From: Oscheius sp. JU75
Lineage: Eukaryota > Nematoda > Chromadorea > Rhabditida > Rhabditidae
NCBI GenBank assembly: GCA_037178855.1
Contig: JASJZC010000007.1
Coordinates: forward strand, 10,912,001-10,976,000
Length of the DNA: 64,000 nt
Direction: 5' to 3'
Shown here: in pieces, positions 45,956 through 56,464 of the stretch
Position numbering within the stretch: position 1 is the stretch's first letter
Layout of the letters: the number at the start of each line of letters is the position of its first letter
The notes under the pieces: generated by a model
Told to the model about the DNA's origin: nothing
The model's database searches: none
The model's input: only the letters and a program-made list of their open reading frames with translations
Position numbers and translations under genes: made by a program

Positions 45956-47130
45956 GAGTTGGTTGGGCTACCTGGAACAATTAGTGTAATGGTAGAAAGA
46001 AAGACGGATGTCTGGGATTCAAAAAATAAGGTGCCACAATGGCAGCTGACAAGGAGACAATCCTTGAAGGTGCGATCATGCCACGACTGAAATCGCTTGC
46101 ATTTCGAATGCTCGAGCCCTGTGTTGCTTTGAGCAGGTTAATGGGGGAACAGCTGTATCCATCAGAGAGGTAATAAAGGAAAGACGCATCCCAAAGGATC
46201 CTCCTTTCGTGTCTCTAGAAACATCCGAGCTTGTCAGGGTTGAATGTGCCCGATGTTCCGTTCTTCGTTGATTCCAACAGCATAAGAGCGAGTAACGAAT
46301 GTATGTATAGTGGTGGTTTGGTTGTTTGGCTAACTGTTCAAACTGCTTGTCTACGGCTTTTTTTAAGTTTATTGGATAATCCATAGCCAGTATATATGTC
46401 TAGGCATGCGCTCCAGTCCAAGGTTTGACAATTTTCCCTGACCAGTGGAATTCGAAAAGGGTAGCGTTCGTGGTGCTCTTCTGAGACTGTCTAGGTCTGG
46501 CAAACTATTCCAACTGCCTGTCAAGGACTTTTCTGAGTCTATTGGATGACTCATAGCAAGTATACATTGTTAGACATGAGGTTTGAAGTCGATCTTTGAG
46601 AAAATTTTCTTGCTACTGGTATTTTAAAAAGTTTTGCGATTAAAAAGTAAAGAGTAACCAACATTGAGTAGTGGGTTCTGATGCCGTCTAGGTCCTGTTT
46701 GAACTGTTTGTTTTGGTTGTTTATGAGTCTATTGATATACACTTAGTCGAAGTACATCAGTAGACATGGGGTTCTAAGCTGAGATTTAAAAATTTTCTCT
46801 GACCGCTGGAATTTGAAAAAGAGCGTTCGGGGAGCTCCTCTTTGACCAAGTTCTTCTCGTATAGTCTCTGCGTATATATTATAGCACTCGGTGGTCACCA
46901 AGCTCCCTTCTTTTTTGTTTATTCTCTTAAGAATGTTATGCTTCCCGAAAATCGGTCGTACATAGTTTGCTCAGAAAACTGCTGTTCGTTGCAATGATCA
47001 TCTCAATACGGGTACGTCTGATGATTGATCCTCAGCATTTAAATTCCGTACGCTCTAATCCTTTCCAGTCAAAATTTCTCAGAACGGCCTCTGTTTAACA
47101 TAATACAGTCAAAAACACTTTATTCATACT
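45956..47130. other. Intergenic, with diverged tandem repeats
   Basis: No gene was supported. About 500 bases of it are occupied by the repeat array at 46368-46855. Confidence 0.5.
46368..46855. repeat. Diverged tandem repeat, about 180-bp period
   Basis: Three or more units each open with a GTCTATTGGAT-like block, then a TAGACATG-like block, a TTTTC..GACC..TGGAATT-like block and GCGTTCG. Corresponding points are at about 46371, 46538 and 46728. Unit-to-unit identity is moderate, with indels. A partial older unit may precede at about 46300. The array is non-coding. Confidence 0.65.
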
Positions 47131-48520
47131 TCAATGTTTTGAAGAGATTGAGTGTACAGTACTGCGACGAGTGCTTCTAGTAACTGACGGTCTCTTGGAA
47201 AAGTTCTGGCTGGCAGGGGGACTGCCCTTACGCAATATAAGCCAAATAGCTCGACGACGAATATTTTTGTTCACGACGAGGAGAACAGCAGCTGGTAGGG
47301 CTAAAAAAGGAGATAATTTACTTTAAAACAATGCTTACTTCCACAAATTTGGTAGGCAATCTCGGCTGTCAGGGGCAGCCACGGTGGGTAGTCAAAAATC
47401 TGCATGTAGGCGAACAGGACAGCTGCGATGCAAACTAGAAGACAGATAAGGAATGATTGCAGACAGGCCTTAATTTTAATTTCCCTTCTTAATTTAGTTT
47501 ATTACCGAGATCTGAAGATGTCTGTTAGCTGACGACACGTTGGTTCTGTAGGCCGGATGCAGGAACAGCCTCAGACAGACGTAGACATATAGAAGTGGTG
47601 TTAGGATGGTTACCAAGACGTTTTCGGTCAAATGGTAAGAATTTGCAAATTGCTTAGCTTCCTAAGTTGAAACTATTATGCGAACGTCGGAATGAAACCT
47701 GGATGTACGGAGAGAAGAACCAAGACCCGCGAGGAGCATTGAAAACCACTGGTCTGGTTAGAACCATCATGAAGAGTCCGTAGACTGTAGAGATACCCAT
47801 GACCATGTAGTTTATGTACTCTGAAAGTGGCTATAGAGAAGATGGCAATGAACGACTCACTCCATTCATATCCATGCAAAGCACAGATTCTGGAGAAGGC
47901 TAGAGCGATGCACAGGACGCAGGAGGAACTCCAACAGCCTGAAATACAATTATAAACATATATGTCCAGACAGTACAGAGCCCGACTCGTACCGTCTCAG
48001 AAAGCTTAACCACGTCGAGACAGTAAGAAGAGTCGCACCCGTACTATCTCTGTCGATCTGTTTCCCTACAGCATGATATGGCTTACCTAGTCCGACTGCT
48101 CCAGGAGTAAAAGTCCAAAAAGTGTTTGTACAGTACACATCCCCTCGAATGAACAGCCATCCTGTGATGAGACCTCCACAGGCAATGCTTCCTAGATAGA
48201 CGATACTAATTGAAAAGTTCTCCTTACCGCAATCTATCCAGCAATTGAAGTAGATCAACTGCAAACATCCATTCTGTAGAGTTTCTTTGGAGGACATTGC
48301 CAGAAGAAGAACAGCGTACACACTCTGGATCTCCGCTTTTATGCGTCTACCCCTTTTTACTTACAAAGGAAGCAAGACCTAGGGTTATAAACCACCAGCC
48401 AACAAACACAGAAGAGTCTTTTTCGTTCTCCCACTCGAGGTCAGTCCTGTTCGAGCAGTCGTACTCCACGGGGTCGGCAAAGAAGAAGAAGTGGGGATGG
48501 AGAGAAAAGTCGAAAGTCAT
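47131..48520 (-). CDS. Serpentine chemoreceptor, class T (Srt)
   Basis: Seven-transmembrane chemoreceptor of the nematode-only Srt family, about 330 residues in seven exons. The N-terminus has the family mark EYDCSNRTDLEWENE. TM1 reads VFVGWWFITLGLASF. TM2 and TM3 cover CLQLIYFNCWIDC and GGLITGWLFIRGDVYC. WSSSCVLCIALAFSRIC is the TM3/4 block. GLFMMVLTRPVVFNAP and SWFFSPYIQ match the extracellular loop of Srt proteins. TM6-7 include SFLICLLVCIAAVLFAYMQI and LPAAVLLVVNKNIRRR. The tail is Ser/Arg-rich and ends SISSKH at 47131. Such receptors usually act in ciliated sensory neurons. The start at 48520 lies 5 bases behind a TTCATTTCAG acceptor. All introns are phase-consistent; the longest is about 145 nt. 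Confidence 0.88.
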
Positions 48521-50076
48521 TTGATGTCTGAAATGAAGCATTGAGACAAAATTATCTATAGTAGAGGGGAAAGAAATCTTCTTCCCGGTATTACTACTTA
48601 CTTAAAAAGTGAGATCATTAGAGTAAGCGATGCAAAAGTGTGCAGCTTCTTCCCCGGGGGCAAAAGCCTAATGACGGGGTCTACACTATGTAAAGTTTCT
48701 GTTACATTAAGATGAAATTTTGAAACAATGAGATTATCCAATTTCAGGAAAACTTCTTACCAGATAGGTCATGATTTTCGTTCTATGGATAACTTTTCAA
48801 CCTGTGAAGAGTGTTATCCCTGAATGACATCTGAAATCGATCAAGAAAGTAATATACCCAATCAGGAAAATTGAAATATAAAAGAGAAGAAAAAACTGAA
48901 GTAGTATTTTAGCAAATTAGTTGTTACCGAATACTGGGGAAACGTGAAGGCAGTAGTGCAAGTTTATGTAGCGCATTCTTAATTCCCTACCCATACCTAC
49001 CGTATACTACGTTGGTAAATACGGAGAGACAATAAATTCTAGCTAAATTACTTAAAGAATCAAACACGAAACATTGGATTCAACGCCTTATAAATCCTGC
49101 TTCCACTGTTTGTAAATATGGTAAAGGGTACGGGGCGTCAAATACGGAGCTCATAGCTCGGAAAGCGTTACAGCCCAGATAATATCAGGTCAAAGTTTAA
49201 GATCTTCGTGTAACTGCCGAAATGTTAATCCTTGGCTATTCCGAGGTACAATCCTGTAAAAGTGCGTAACGGGATTGAAAACGTTGGAACTTTATAGAGG
49301 CGACTTTTTCCTATTGTTATGTGATGATGATTAATACGAACTTGTAATGAGCGTGGTGGGATTTCCGTCCAAAAAGAGCCGTGACATCGGATGTTTGGTT
49401 CTGAGAGGAGAGGTCTGAGATCTGAATGAGCGAGAGCGGCTACGTTGAAAAGACTCCCGGGAAAATTTGCTACAATTCAGGGAGAGCTTTGTAACGATGC
49501 AGCCTGGTAACGATTATTCAAACGACGTCAGTTCACAACCCAAAATCGAGCAAATTGCAGCCTACCGCATTTTGATTCGGCCTCGAAGACAGGTGTCTCA
49601 AAATTTGAGGTCCTCATGCTAGTTCGAGTTTAAGACGTCCGTTTTCATACAAACTCGTAGATTGAGTTCTGCCCATTGAGAGGCAGTAAATTTTTGTGTA
49701 GCTTTCTCAGTTCATTCACGCCTTCCAGCTATCATCACTTCTAAGTTCACTCATATCAATCTTGCTGTCAAATGTTCAAACTACAAGTTTAGTAGTGAAA
49801 TAGCATAGACAAAGAGTTATTCTCTTGGCTCCTGACGTTAGCCTGTTTCCCGTTTTCTTTTCTGTTCTTGTCAACTTGTCAGTCTTGAACATGTCAAGAT
49901 ATCCTATCGGCAGCTTCTCAATCGTTCAACCTGTTCTTAGCTGATTTGTCAATTAATGTCATTGAGTCCAACTCTTGTACGATCCGTAACAACTCGTTCC
50001 CAGTTGACGATCTTGTTTTACAACCATAGACTTCTCACTTGTCTTGATGCAAACTTACACATGCGACCGCAGAAAA
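48521..50076. other. Intergenic 1.5 kb between divergent genes
   Basis: The shared 5' region of the Srt receptor (minus) and the G-alpha-like gene (plus). No open frame of interest and no clear core promoter were seen. Confidence 0.5.
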
Positions 50077-51118
50077 ATGGGTCAAGCTACGAGTCGTGAA
50101 GTTGCCTACCATCTCTTGGAAGAAGAAGAAGACTCTGCTTCGCTCACCCGTCCGGTCGTCTACCATCAAACATACAGAAATTCTGTCGGTCTGCCAGTCT
50201 TGTTCTACGGCACTCCGAAGTGTGGAAAGAGTGTCCTAATCAACGAGCTTACCAGCGAGCTGAAGGCAGGAACTGCTAGCGAAACCCGCTGCCATGTCAT
50301 GTAAGATAGCTACCAACTTTCAACACTCTTTCAGACCCACGGAAATCCGAACAAACGTGGACAGAACTCTTCGTGACAATGAGTACCGTTTCACAGCTCT
50401 ATGTTACATGGTAAATGTCTCGCTGTACGGCATAGGCACCAAAGAAAACGTATGTTTCGCAGAACAAGTTTTCCTTTTCCTTGTTGATTACATTTTAATC
50501 ATGAGAATGAACTTTTTCCATGAATCGTAAAGTAAGAAACAAAAACTTTAGGTGCCAGTCCTCATCATTCTCATTTTGATTAGGGAACTTGTAATCATGA
50601 GAGTGACATTTTGGTCGTTAGGATGATACAAAACTTTGTTGGTAAGAGAAACTTTTCCAAATGAGCACTTCTAATCTTGACGAAAAGTTATCATGCCATT
50701 TTCAGAACCCAATCGTCCAAGCCTTTAAGGAGATACAGAAGCTGGCCAACCATAACAGAATGAGAGAGATGCCTATTGTGGTTATGCTGACCAGAAGGGA
50801 TCTCCTTGCTGACGAATTGGGCAAGAAACCGATATCGGTCAATTTTCCTGACTATCACGGTGAGATATAAATTACCAACAACTTGGTTTAGGCAATAACA
50901 ACCCAAACGAAGTGCTCAACTTCTTCGCGCAAAAGTTCAAGGCGATCAGACACACCACCTACCGTTCAAGGGTACATTCTTCCTGTAGAAAGTAATGTTT
51001 TTAGTACTACCGGTCCTTCTACGTGTTCATGCCCGACAGCATGCTTGCAATGACACTATTCGCATTGTTCTACGATGATCACATCGTCCAAAGACTGTTT
51101 AGCATAGGATTTGATTAA
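50077..51118 (+). CDS. Divergent, shortened G-protein alpha-like protein
   Basis: It starts MGQATSRE, an N-myristoylation-type start as in G-alpha, after an upstream in-frame ATG that was not chosen. A P-loop-like GTPKCGKSVLINEL replaces the usual GAGESGKST. The downstream part aligns block by block with the G-alpha Ras-like domain: NPIVQAFKEIQKLANHNRMR (the NRMHESL helix), IVVMLTRRDLLADEL (in place of LFLNKKDL), FPDYHGNNNPNEVLNFF (FPEYxG) and a C-terminal helix ending RLFSIGFD. The product would be only about 230-250 residues against 350 for the family, so most of the helical domain and probably switch I are missing. The NKxD motif is TRRD and the DVGGQR switch II was not found. The exon path between about 50459 and 50705 is uncertain. 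Guanine-nucleotide cycling is doubtful; a membrane-bound decoy role is conceivable. Confidence 0.65.
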
Positions 51119-51566
51119 AGAGAAGAAGCTGCCAAAGATTCGATCTGCTCACTTGCGTATAATCATAAATCAACAAATTAATAAGACCTAGACAGTAGTT
51201 CGTGAAAACGACATTCTAACGGCGATAGACCTTTAAATAATAGGGTATTTGCTCATGAAAACTCGCCTAATCATTGGGGCCACAATCGACTGCACCTAAC
51301 AGTTGTGGTCATAGCCGACTGCGCCTACCAGCTACCTCAACCGAGCCCCCAATGTTGTACACCGACTTCAACGTTTAGGTGTGATGCTAGGGACTATCTT
51401 AATATTATCAGTTCGATCCTTGCTTTGACAGAAGTTTGAGGCATTAAACCGTCACACCACAAATTGATCCCTCAAATACTTGGAGTTAGTTCTGAAGAGC
51501 CTTATTTAAAAAGGCTTTATTGGGAAAATTTTACTTTCAATACATTATTTTTACACACAAGTCTGC
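51119..51566. other. Convergent intergenic, with inverted-repeat copy
   Basis: The 448 bases between convergent genes. Contains repeat copy L at 51277-51332. Confidence 0.5.
51277..51332 (+). repeat. Dispersed inverted repeat, left copy
   Basis: A 56-base stretch made of two related half-units (GCCACAATCGACTGCACCTA and TCATAGCCGACTGCGCCTAC). It is the reverse complement, with about 15 percent difference, of 54507-54569. Confidence 0.75.
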
Positions 51567-52703
51567 TCAAATCTCCCCAGGAATCGGTACATCTGGAGCT
51601 TTGTTGTAGGTATCCAAGTAGACTTCAATTTCCTTCGGTTCTTCCCCATTCTGGTTCGTGTGTCGAGCCTTGGCGATCACATCAGCTACATGCTCCAGCT
51701 TCTCTTTGATATGAATTGAAATCGAAAAATGTCGCCAAACCTTGAGTAACATGATCCACCCAAATATCTGCCAGCTTTTTCTGTTTTAGTACGTGTTGAA
51801 CGTGAAAGTCGTGAGCGGCTACAATATCCGTTATTGGATGAGAAGATTTGTCTTGAAAAGAATATGACAAAAAAAATCCTGAAACTGACTTGTATTGGCC
51901 AGGCGGAGGTCGGCATCCATGTCCAAAAATACCTTTACATCAAGTTTTGGACGTAGAGAAGAGTCCTAAGAAAGATACCCATGTTTTTCGAGAGACCTAC
52001 TTCAAAAACAGTTAGGCCGTGGTAGAGAATACAATCTGCAGTGGGGAGGACTGAAATGTTGGCGTTATACATCTAATTCAAACAGTGTTTTCATTGTTTT
52101 CCACTCTGTCCAGATCTGCCAACCTGTCGTTTAAAATTTTTTTTGCTTTCTGCTTATTTTGGTCTAGTGGCCGTCAATCTGAACTGCTTGACTACTTACT
52201 TGGATTATTAATTGATCTGTGCAATGAAAATCATCGAACTACAACGACTGTCGACGTGTCCAAGTCTAATCGCATTCATTTTGCCTATTTTCATTCAATT
52301 GCAATCTGTTTTGGTCATCTTGAATTCTTCTAATACCCTGTTCCGGCCTAGCCATCTAATCTGTGTCCGGTACTTTCACTGTTTAGTTGATGTATCTTAA
52401 CAGAGTCAATTTTCCGTACTTAAATGACTTGACAGATATGAACAGACATGAAGCACTTTTGGCGGTGACTTTGAGGTACCGTGTCTCTCAACATTCTGCT
52501 TGGCGTTGTTGTAGTCTATCTCGACCGCATCCAAAGATTTCTTACGAAGAAGGCTGGCAAGGAGAGCTGAGAAGTTTTTCTAAAGATCTGTGACCATCAG
52601 AACTGAGACAAACCTTTCCAGTCCCGGCACCTCCAACGACTCCAACCAAGATGGGCCTCATGTTGCGGGTAGACACGGCTACGAACTGATTCAAGTAACT
52701 CAT
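51567..52703 (-). CDS. Divergent uridine/cytidine-kinase-like P-loop protein
   Basis: Six exons, about 220 residues. It starts MSYLNQF and soon reaches a Walker A (PILVGVVGGAGTGK). The next exon gives NFSALLASLLRKKSLDAVEI. A later exon has ADCILYHGLTVFE, matching the uridine kinase block ADVVLFEGILVFY, followed by DVKVFLDMDADLRLANT, which matches the family VFVDTDADxRLxRR. The final exon (ADVIAKARHTNQNGEEPKEI) corresponds to YADVIIPRG. The arginines after the DADLRL motif, which close on nucleotide in true kinases (RRxxRD), are missing, and the acceptor-binding region is shortened. Activity is therefore doubtful. The donor of exon 2 was chosen by phase. True UCKs phosphorylate uridine and cytidine in the salvage pathway. 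A cytidine deaminase lies in the same window but the two are not adjacent. Confidence 0.6.
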
Positions 52704-53797
52704 TAGACGAAGACGTGACCTCCCGGGGGAACCTGCTATTCAATTAGGTGTACCACGAACACCTCAACCGGGACGTTTATAGCTACTCACGAGAAGTGAG
52801 CACGACAAAAGGAAAAACGTTCGAATGGAGAAGAAGAAAAAGACGCGTTTGGCGGTTTCTGTACTCCTGAAGTTGCCATTCAAGAAAAGTAAGAAAAGTT
52901 TTTCGAGAAAAGAAATATGCAATTGTCGGGAACATCGGATCTTCAACTCTATGGGTACACCATTGCCAGAGAAAGTAAAGATTGATCCACTCGGTCCATT
53001 TCCACCTCCACCTTTTCCCACATTTCCACCATAGGATCCTTGGGAGTTTTTCATTGTAGCAATATCGTGCTGACATGGGTTTGGTTGTTCCAGGGGCAGC
53101 AGGAGAAGCATCTCAATCTTGAGGATGGATAAGAATTGTATTTATGTAAAGAGAAGATGAAGAAGCGCATCTTTACTTGGTTGATCAGCACCACAGCAGC
53201 ATATTTGTAGAACGCAGAAGAGAGTTTCCCATTAGTGGGACTAACAGAGACCCTTTGATTTCTGTCACACTATAACACTAGAATGCTTTCTCGATTCTCT
53301 CTTTCCCCACGATTTGATGGCAAAATCGGAGACTTGTCGGATCACAAGAACAAGAAAATAACCATCGGAGCATGTACGATTCATTCAAACTACTCGACGA
53401 TGCTGTATTGACAATCTTTTGTAAATGTATACAGACAAGGAATGCGTCAGAATCAGGAGGCTGATGTTGTAGAAACGGGACTTGTACAAGTCCAAGCACT
53501 GTAGAGAGTTGCCGGTACGATGACTGCATCGGCAAAACTGGTACAGTACACAGATTATGGCAAACAGAAGAAAGCAGCGAACAATTACGTTACTCCACAT
53601 TCTGAAGTATCCTCCATTTAGTAACGATTTAATCGCTATACCTTTTCCTTGGATACTGGCTGTAAGTGATCGAATACTGCTCCATTTGTGATCTCAACTG
53701 TAAAGATTCAGGGTGTACGGGATTTAGCTATGAGAAATTTATTATCTCCAAAATTATGACAGTGATTGGCCAAACAAACCGGTCGAGGGAAGAGATC
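52704..53797. other. Intergenic with weak candidates only
   Basis: Frames at 52764-53111 (minus, Gly-rich) and 52825-53034 (plus, ending in a Pro-rich tail) overlap each other, and neither is convincing. A possible small secreted protein at 53385-53600 is listed separately. Confidence 0.4.
53385..53600 (-). CDS. Candidate small secreted or membrane peptide
   Basis: The ATG at 53600 lies two bases after an ACTTCAG acceptor and opens a good signal-anchor (MWSNVIVRCFLLFAIICVLY). This is followed by cysteines (FCRCSHRTGNSLQC) and a second hydrophobic stretch (FYNISLLILTHSLSVYIY). No family was recognised and splicing within the frame is possible. A chance frame is not excluded. Confidence 0.3.
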   Translation of the reverse strand: MWSNVIVRCFLLFAIICVLYQFCRCSHRTGNSLQCLDLYKSRFYNISLLILTHSLSVYIYKRLSIQHRRVV

Positions 53798-55947
53798 TTA
53801 TGAGATCAGAGGTTTTTCTTCTTTAATTGAAAAGATATGATCGGGAGGAGAGGTGCGAGGTCTGACGTCAGTGTCAGTGCCAGTTTGCTCCAAAGGTGGA
53901 GCCAGGGATTTTTCTCTTCGAGTGAACGATATCTTGTTAGTAGTAGTGGTGATTCTAATTTGCTGAAAGTACTCAGAGTACACATAAAGTTAGGCAGTGT
54001 TACCTTGGTATACGGAGCGTGACGGATTGAAGGAAAGTTTTGAGAAGCTGCAACATATGGTCTAACAACGATAGGTGGCTTGTGCAAAACATTTCCCTTC
54101 AGAGGCCGCTGCATAATAACTTTGACAGGGTACAAAATCCTCTTTGATGGATGCATAGGTTCGTCAGGGGACATCTTTTTGAGCGGTTTTTTCACTGCAA
54201 TCTTACACGTACTTGTTTCCAATGGAGGAGTTCCAAGGGCACCAGGAATTCCCATAGTCCCACGTACAATATCTTTCCAGTCCTCTGAAAAATGTACGCT
54301 ATTTTGAAATTCTTTAATACTGACAGGTTAACAAAGAAAGTCACCAGCAGAGATTAACAAGCCGGGTGACGATAAAACGTAAATGACGTGAAATGGACAG
54401 AGAGATATTACACAAATTGAAATGCGTACAAAAACTTTTCATAAGACCTTAGATAGGGTTCGTTGAAAACAGAAACTGTTTTGCTGTTGTTGGTAATTAT
54501 TATTGATCCACACCTGGTAGGCGCAGTCGGCTGTGGCCACAAATGTTAGACGCCGTCGGTTGTGGCCACAACAAGATGCTATTGATGTTTTTATGTCAAC
54601 AAATTACCAAGGACAGCGTGACAGACCGAACTACCTCCTATGTGGGGAACACCCATGAGTGGAGAAGCAAAAATTGCTAGTAAGAAGCGATGAAGTTTAC
54701 CTGTCCTCCAGAGACCATAGGATTCTACGAAAGGATGTCTTTGAGTGAACTCGGCAAGTTTCCTGTTGAAGATATCAAGTCCATTAGAACTGAACTTCCA
54801 GTAATATCCTGTGCAATCCACGTTCTAAAAAGAGTAAATATTGTCAGAATGCATATTTCTATACCCGCATCCCTTTTTGAAAAAGGTGACAGGTACTGAT
54901 ACAATGTCGTAGCGACTTCTTCCAACGTTCATCTTCCATTCGGTAACTTTTGAAAAAGGCACTATAAAATAGTTTAAAAAAGTATTAAACTGGGAGACAA
55001 CTCACTTGCAAAAAGCGTAGATGCTTTTTACAGCTTCCTCGTCTTTTCCTCCATTCTTTAATGCCAGACCAATCATCAGGGAATAAGGGAATTGAATGTA
55101 TGAAGGGCAGCGGGCTGGCCCGGTAGTCTTGGCAATCTTTTTGTTTTGAACCGTTGGTAGAGTCATCTGGGTCACAATAGTGTTTTGGGTCAGAACTCCA
55201 CGATCATAGGCTCTTGCAGTTTCGATGACGGCCTTCTGAATGAACAGATTAGTTCGGCAAGGCGTATTTTAAGTTCTTACCGAGGTAATTTCCAAAAAAA
55301 TATCTCCCCCCCCTTTACGGTTCAAATTTTTGCTGACAAAGCGGAAACTGAATTTACTAAGATCGGGCAGATCCATGGATAGGATTTAAACTACAAGTAG
55401 CTCCCCTAAGTGGGCAAAGAAAATAATATTCAAATAGCATACCTCAAGCTCATCGTCCTCCTCATCGGATTTGAAACGCTCCTGATACGGCTCCTCCGAT
55501 CTGTACTCCAGCTCAGACCTAAAGGAATACGGCTGCATATTACCGGCATCGACAATCTCATCGTAAAACCAGTTGCTCTGCCGATAAATAAGTTAAAAAC
55601 ATAAAGATTTTACCTGTTCATAGTTTTCATCCATACTGTGAGGTGTATGCGAATAGTACGTCTCATACTCCTCGTTTGACTGAGAGAACGAGAAGAGTTC
55701 CTCCTTTACATATGGTTTTTTCATCGTCTCATCCGTTTTCTCGAAGAAACTGTCGATGAAGGTTGCATCGTCTACTCCATCAGGGATCGGCATGTCCTCC
55801 AAAGTGAGATTCTTGCTAGCATGTTTCTGAGCCGACTGATTAATCTAGTTCTGTCAAAAACCTCACCAAATCTTGAGGAGGCTTCTGCTCGTAAGGTACT
55901 CCGAGAAATGGATCGGGTGATGGGGAATGTTCGAGAAGGAAATCCAT
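53798..55947 (-). CDS. Divergent forkhead-domain protein
   Basis: About 450 residues in eight exons. The N-terminal 180 residues are acidic and Ser/Tyr-rich (MDFLLEHSPSPDPFLG, then SFSQSNEEYETYY). Residues about 190-285 form a forkhead-type winged helix: PSYIQFPYSLMIGLALKN (helix 1, usually KPPYSYxxLIAMAI), EEAVKSIYAFC (helix 2), ERWKKSLRHCISTCHLFQKG (recognition helix, usually WQNSIRHNLSLNxCF) and GYYWKF (wing strand, usually GxYWTL). The key asparagine that contacts DNA bases is cysteine here (RHC), which would alter sequence preference. The C-terminus is basic and proline-rich (KKPLKKMSPDEP) and ends KEEKPLIS at 53798. A 31-nt intron lies at 55836-55866. The start at 55947 follows an ATTCTTCAG acceptor. 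A nuclear DNA-binding role is inferred. Confidence 0.7.
54507..54569 (-). repeat. Dispersed inverted repeat, right copy
   Basis: The reverse complement of 51277-51332, again made of two half-units (GGTAGGCGCAGTCGGCTGTG and the related GACGCCGTCGGTTGTGGCC). It lies inside an intron of the forkhead gene. Confidence 0.75.
55836..55866 (-). other. 31-nt intron
   Basis: GTGAGG donor to AATCAG acceptor. Removing it keeps phase 0 and joins PPQDL to SAQKHASKN, after which the frame runs into LEDMPIPDG. The two flanking frames cannot be joined otherwise. Confidence 0.75.
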
Positions 55948-56464
55948 TCTTTTGTAATAGACTCTGAAGAATCAGTACTGGAGATTTATCGTAGGAAGGC
56001 AACCGAAAAGCAAGCGAAATTCTGTTTACAATAGACAGTGAAATCGATAAGAGGTCAAGCCCAATTAGAGTCAGAGGACAGCCATACCTGGTAATCAGAA
56101 TGTGCGGGAAAATTGCGGGTCAGCCGTATACAAACTTTGGTGGATTTGCACTCATGACTTTGTGGCATATTGTGATCGCAAGTCTGAATCGTTATATGCC
56201 AAATCAAAGAAATTTGATGCAGGAAAAGCAAAATCGATATGTACATTTATTTAGAAATAGTGTGCGCATCACAAATATTGTGAATGGACTAGATCATGGT
56301 GGACCGTTGTGTGTAAACCCATAGGGTACGACATAATCGAACAGTTGGGGGAAAGAGAAAGGCTAGGTAACTGCTGCTAGAAAGAAAGTGACCAAAATTG
56401 AGATAGGTTCAGACCGTTGCTATGTGAAGACTATCCACGCACTCAGTTTTGATAGCGAGGTAGT

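Noticed and set aside
52764-53111. Gly-rich minus-strand frame and overlapping Pro-rich plus-strand frame
   Set aside because: The two are complements of one low-complexity segment. Neither has a credible start or splice partner.
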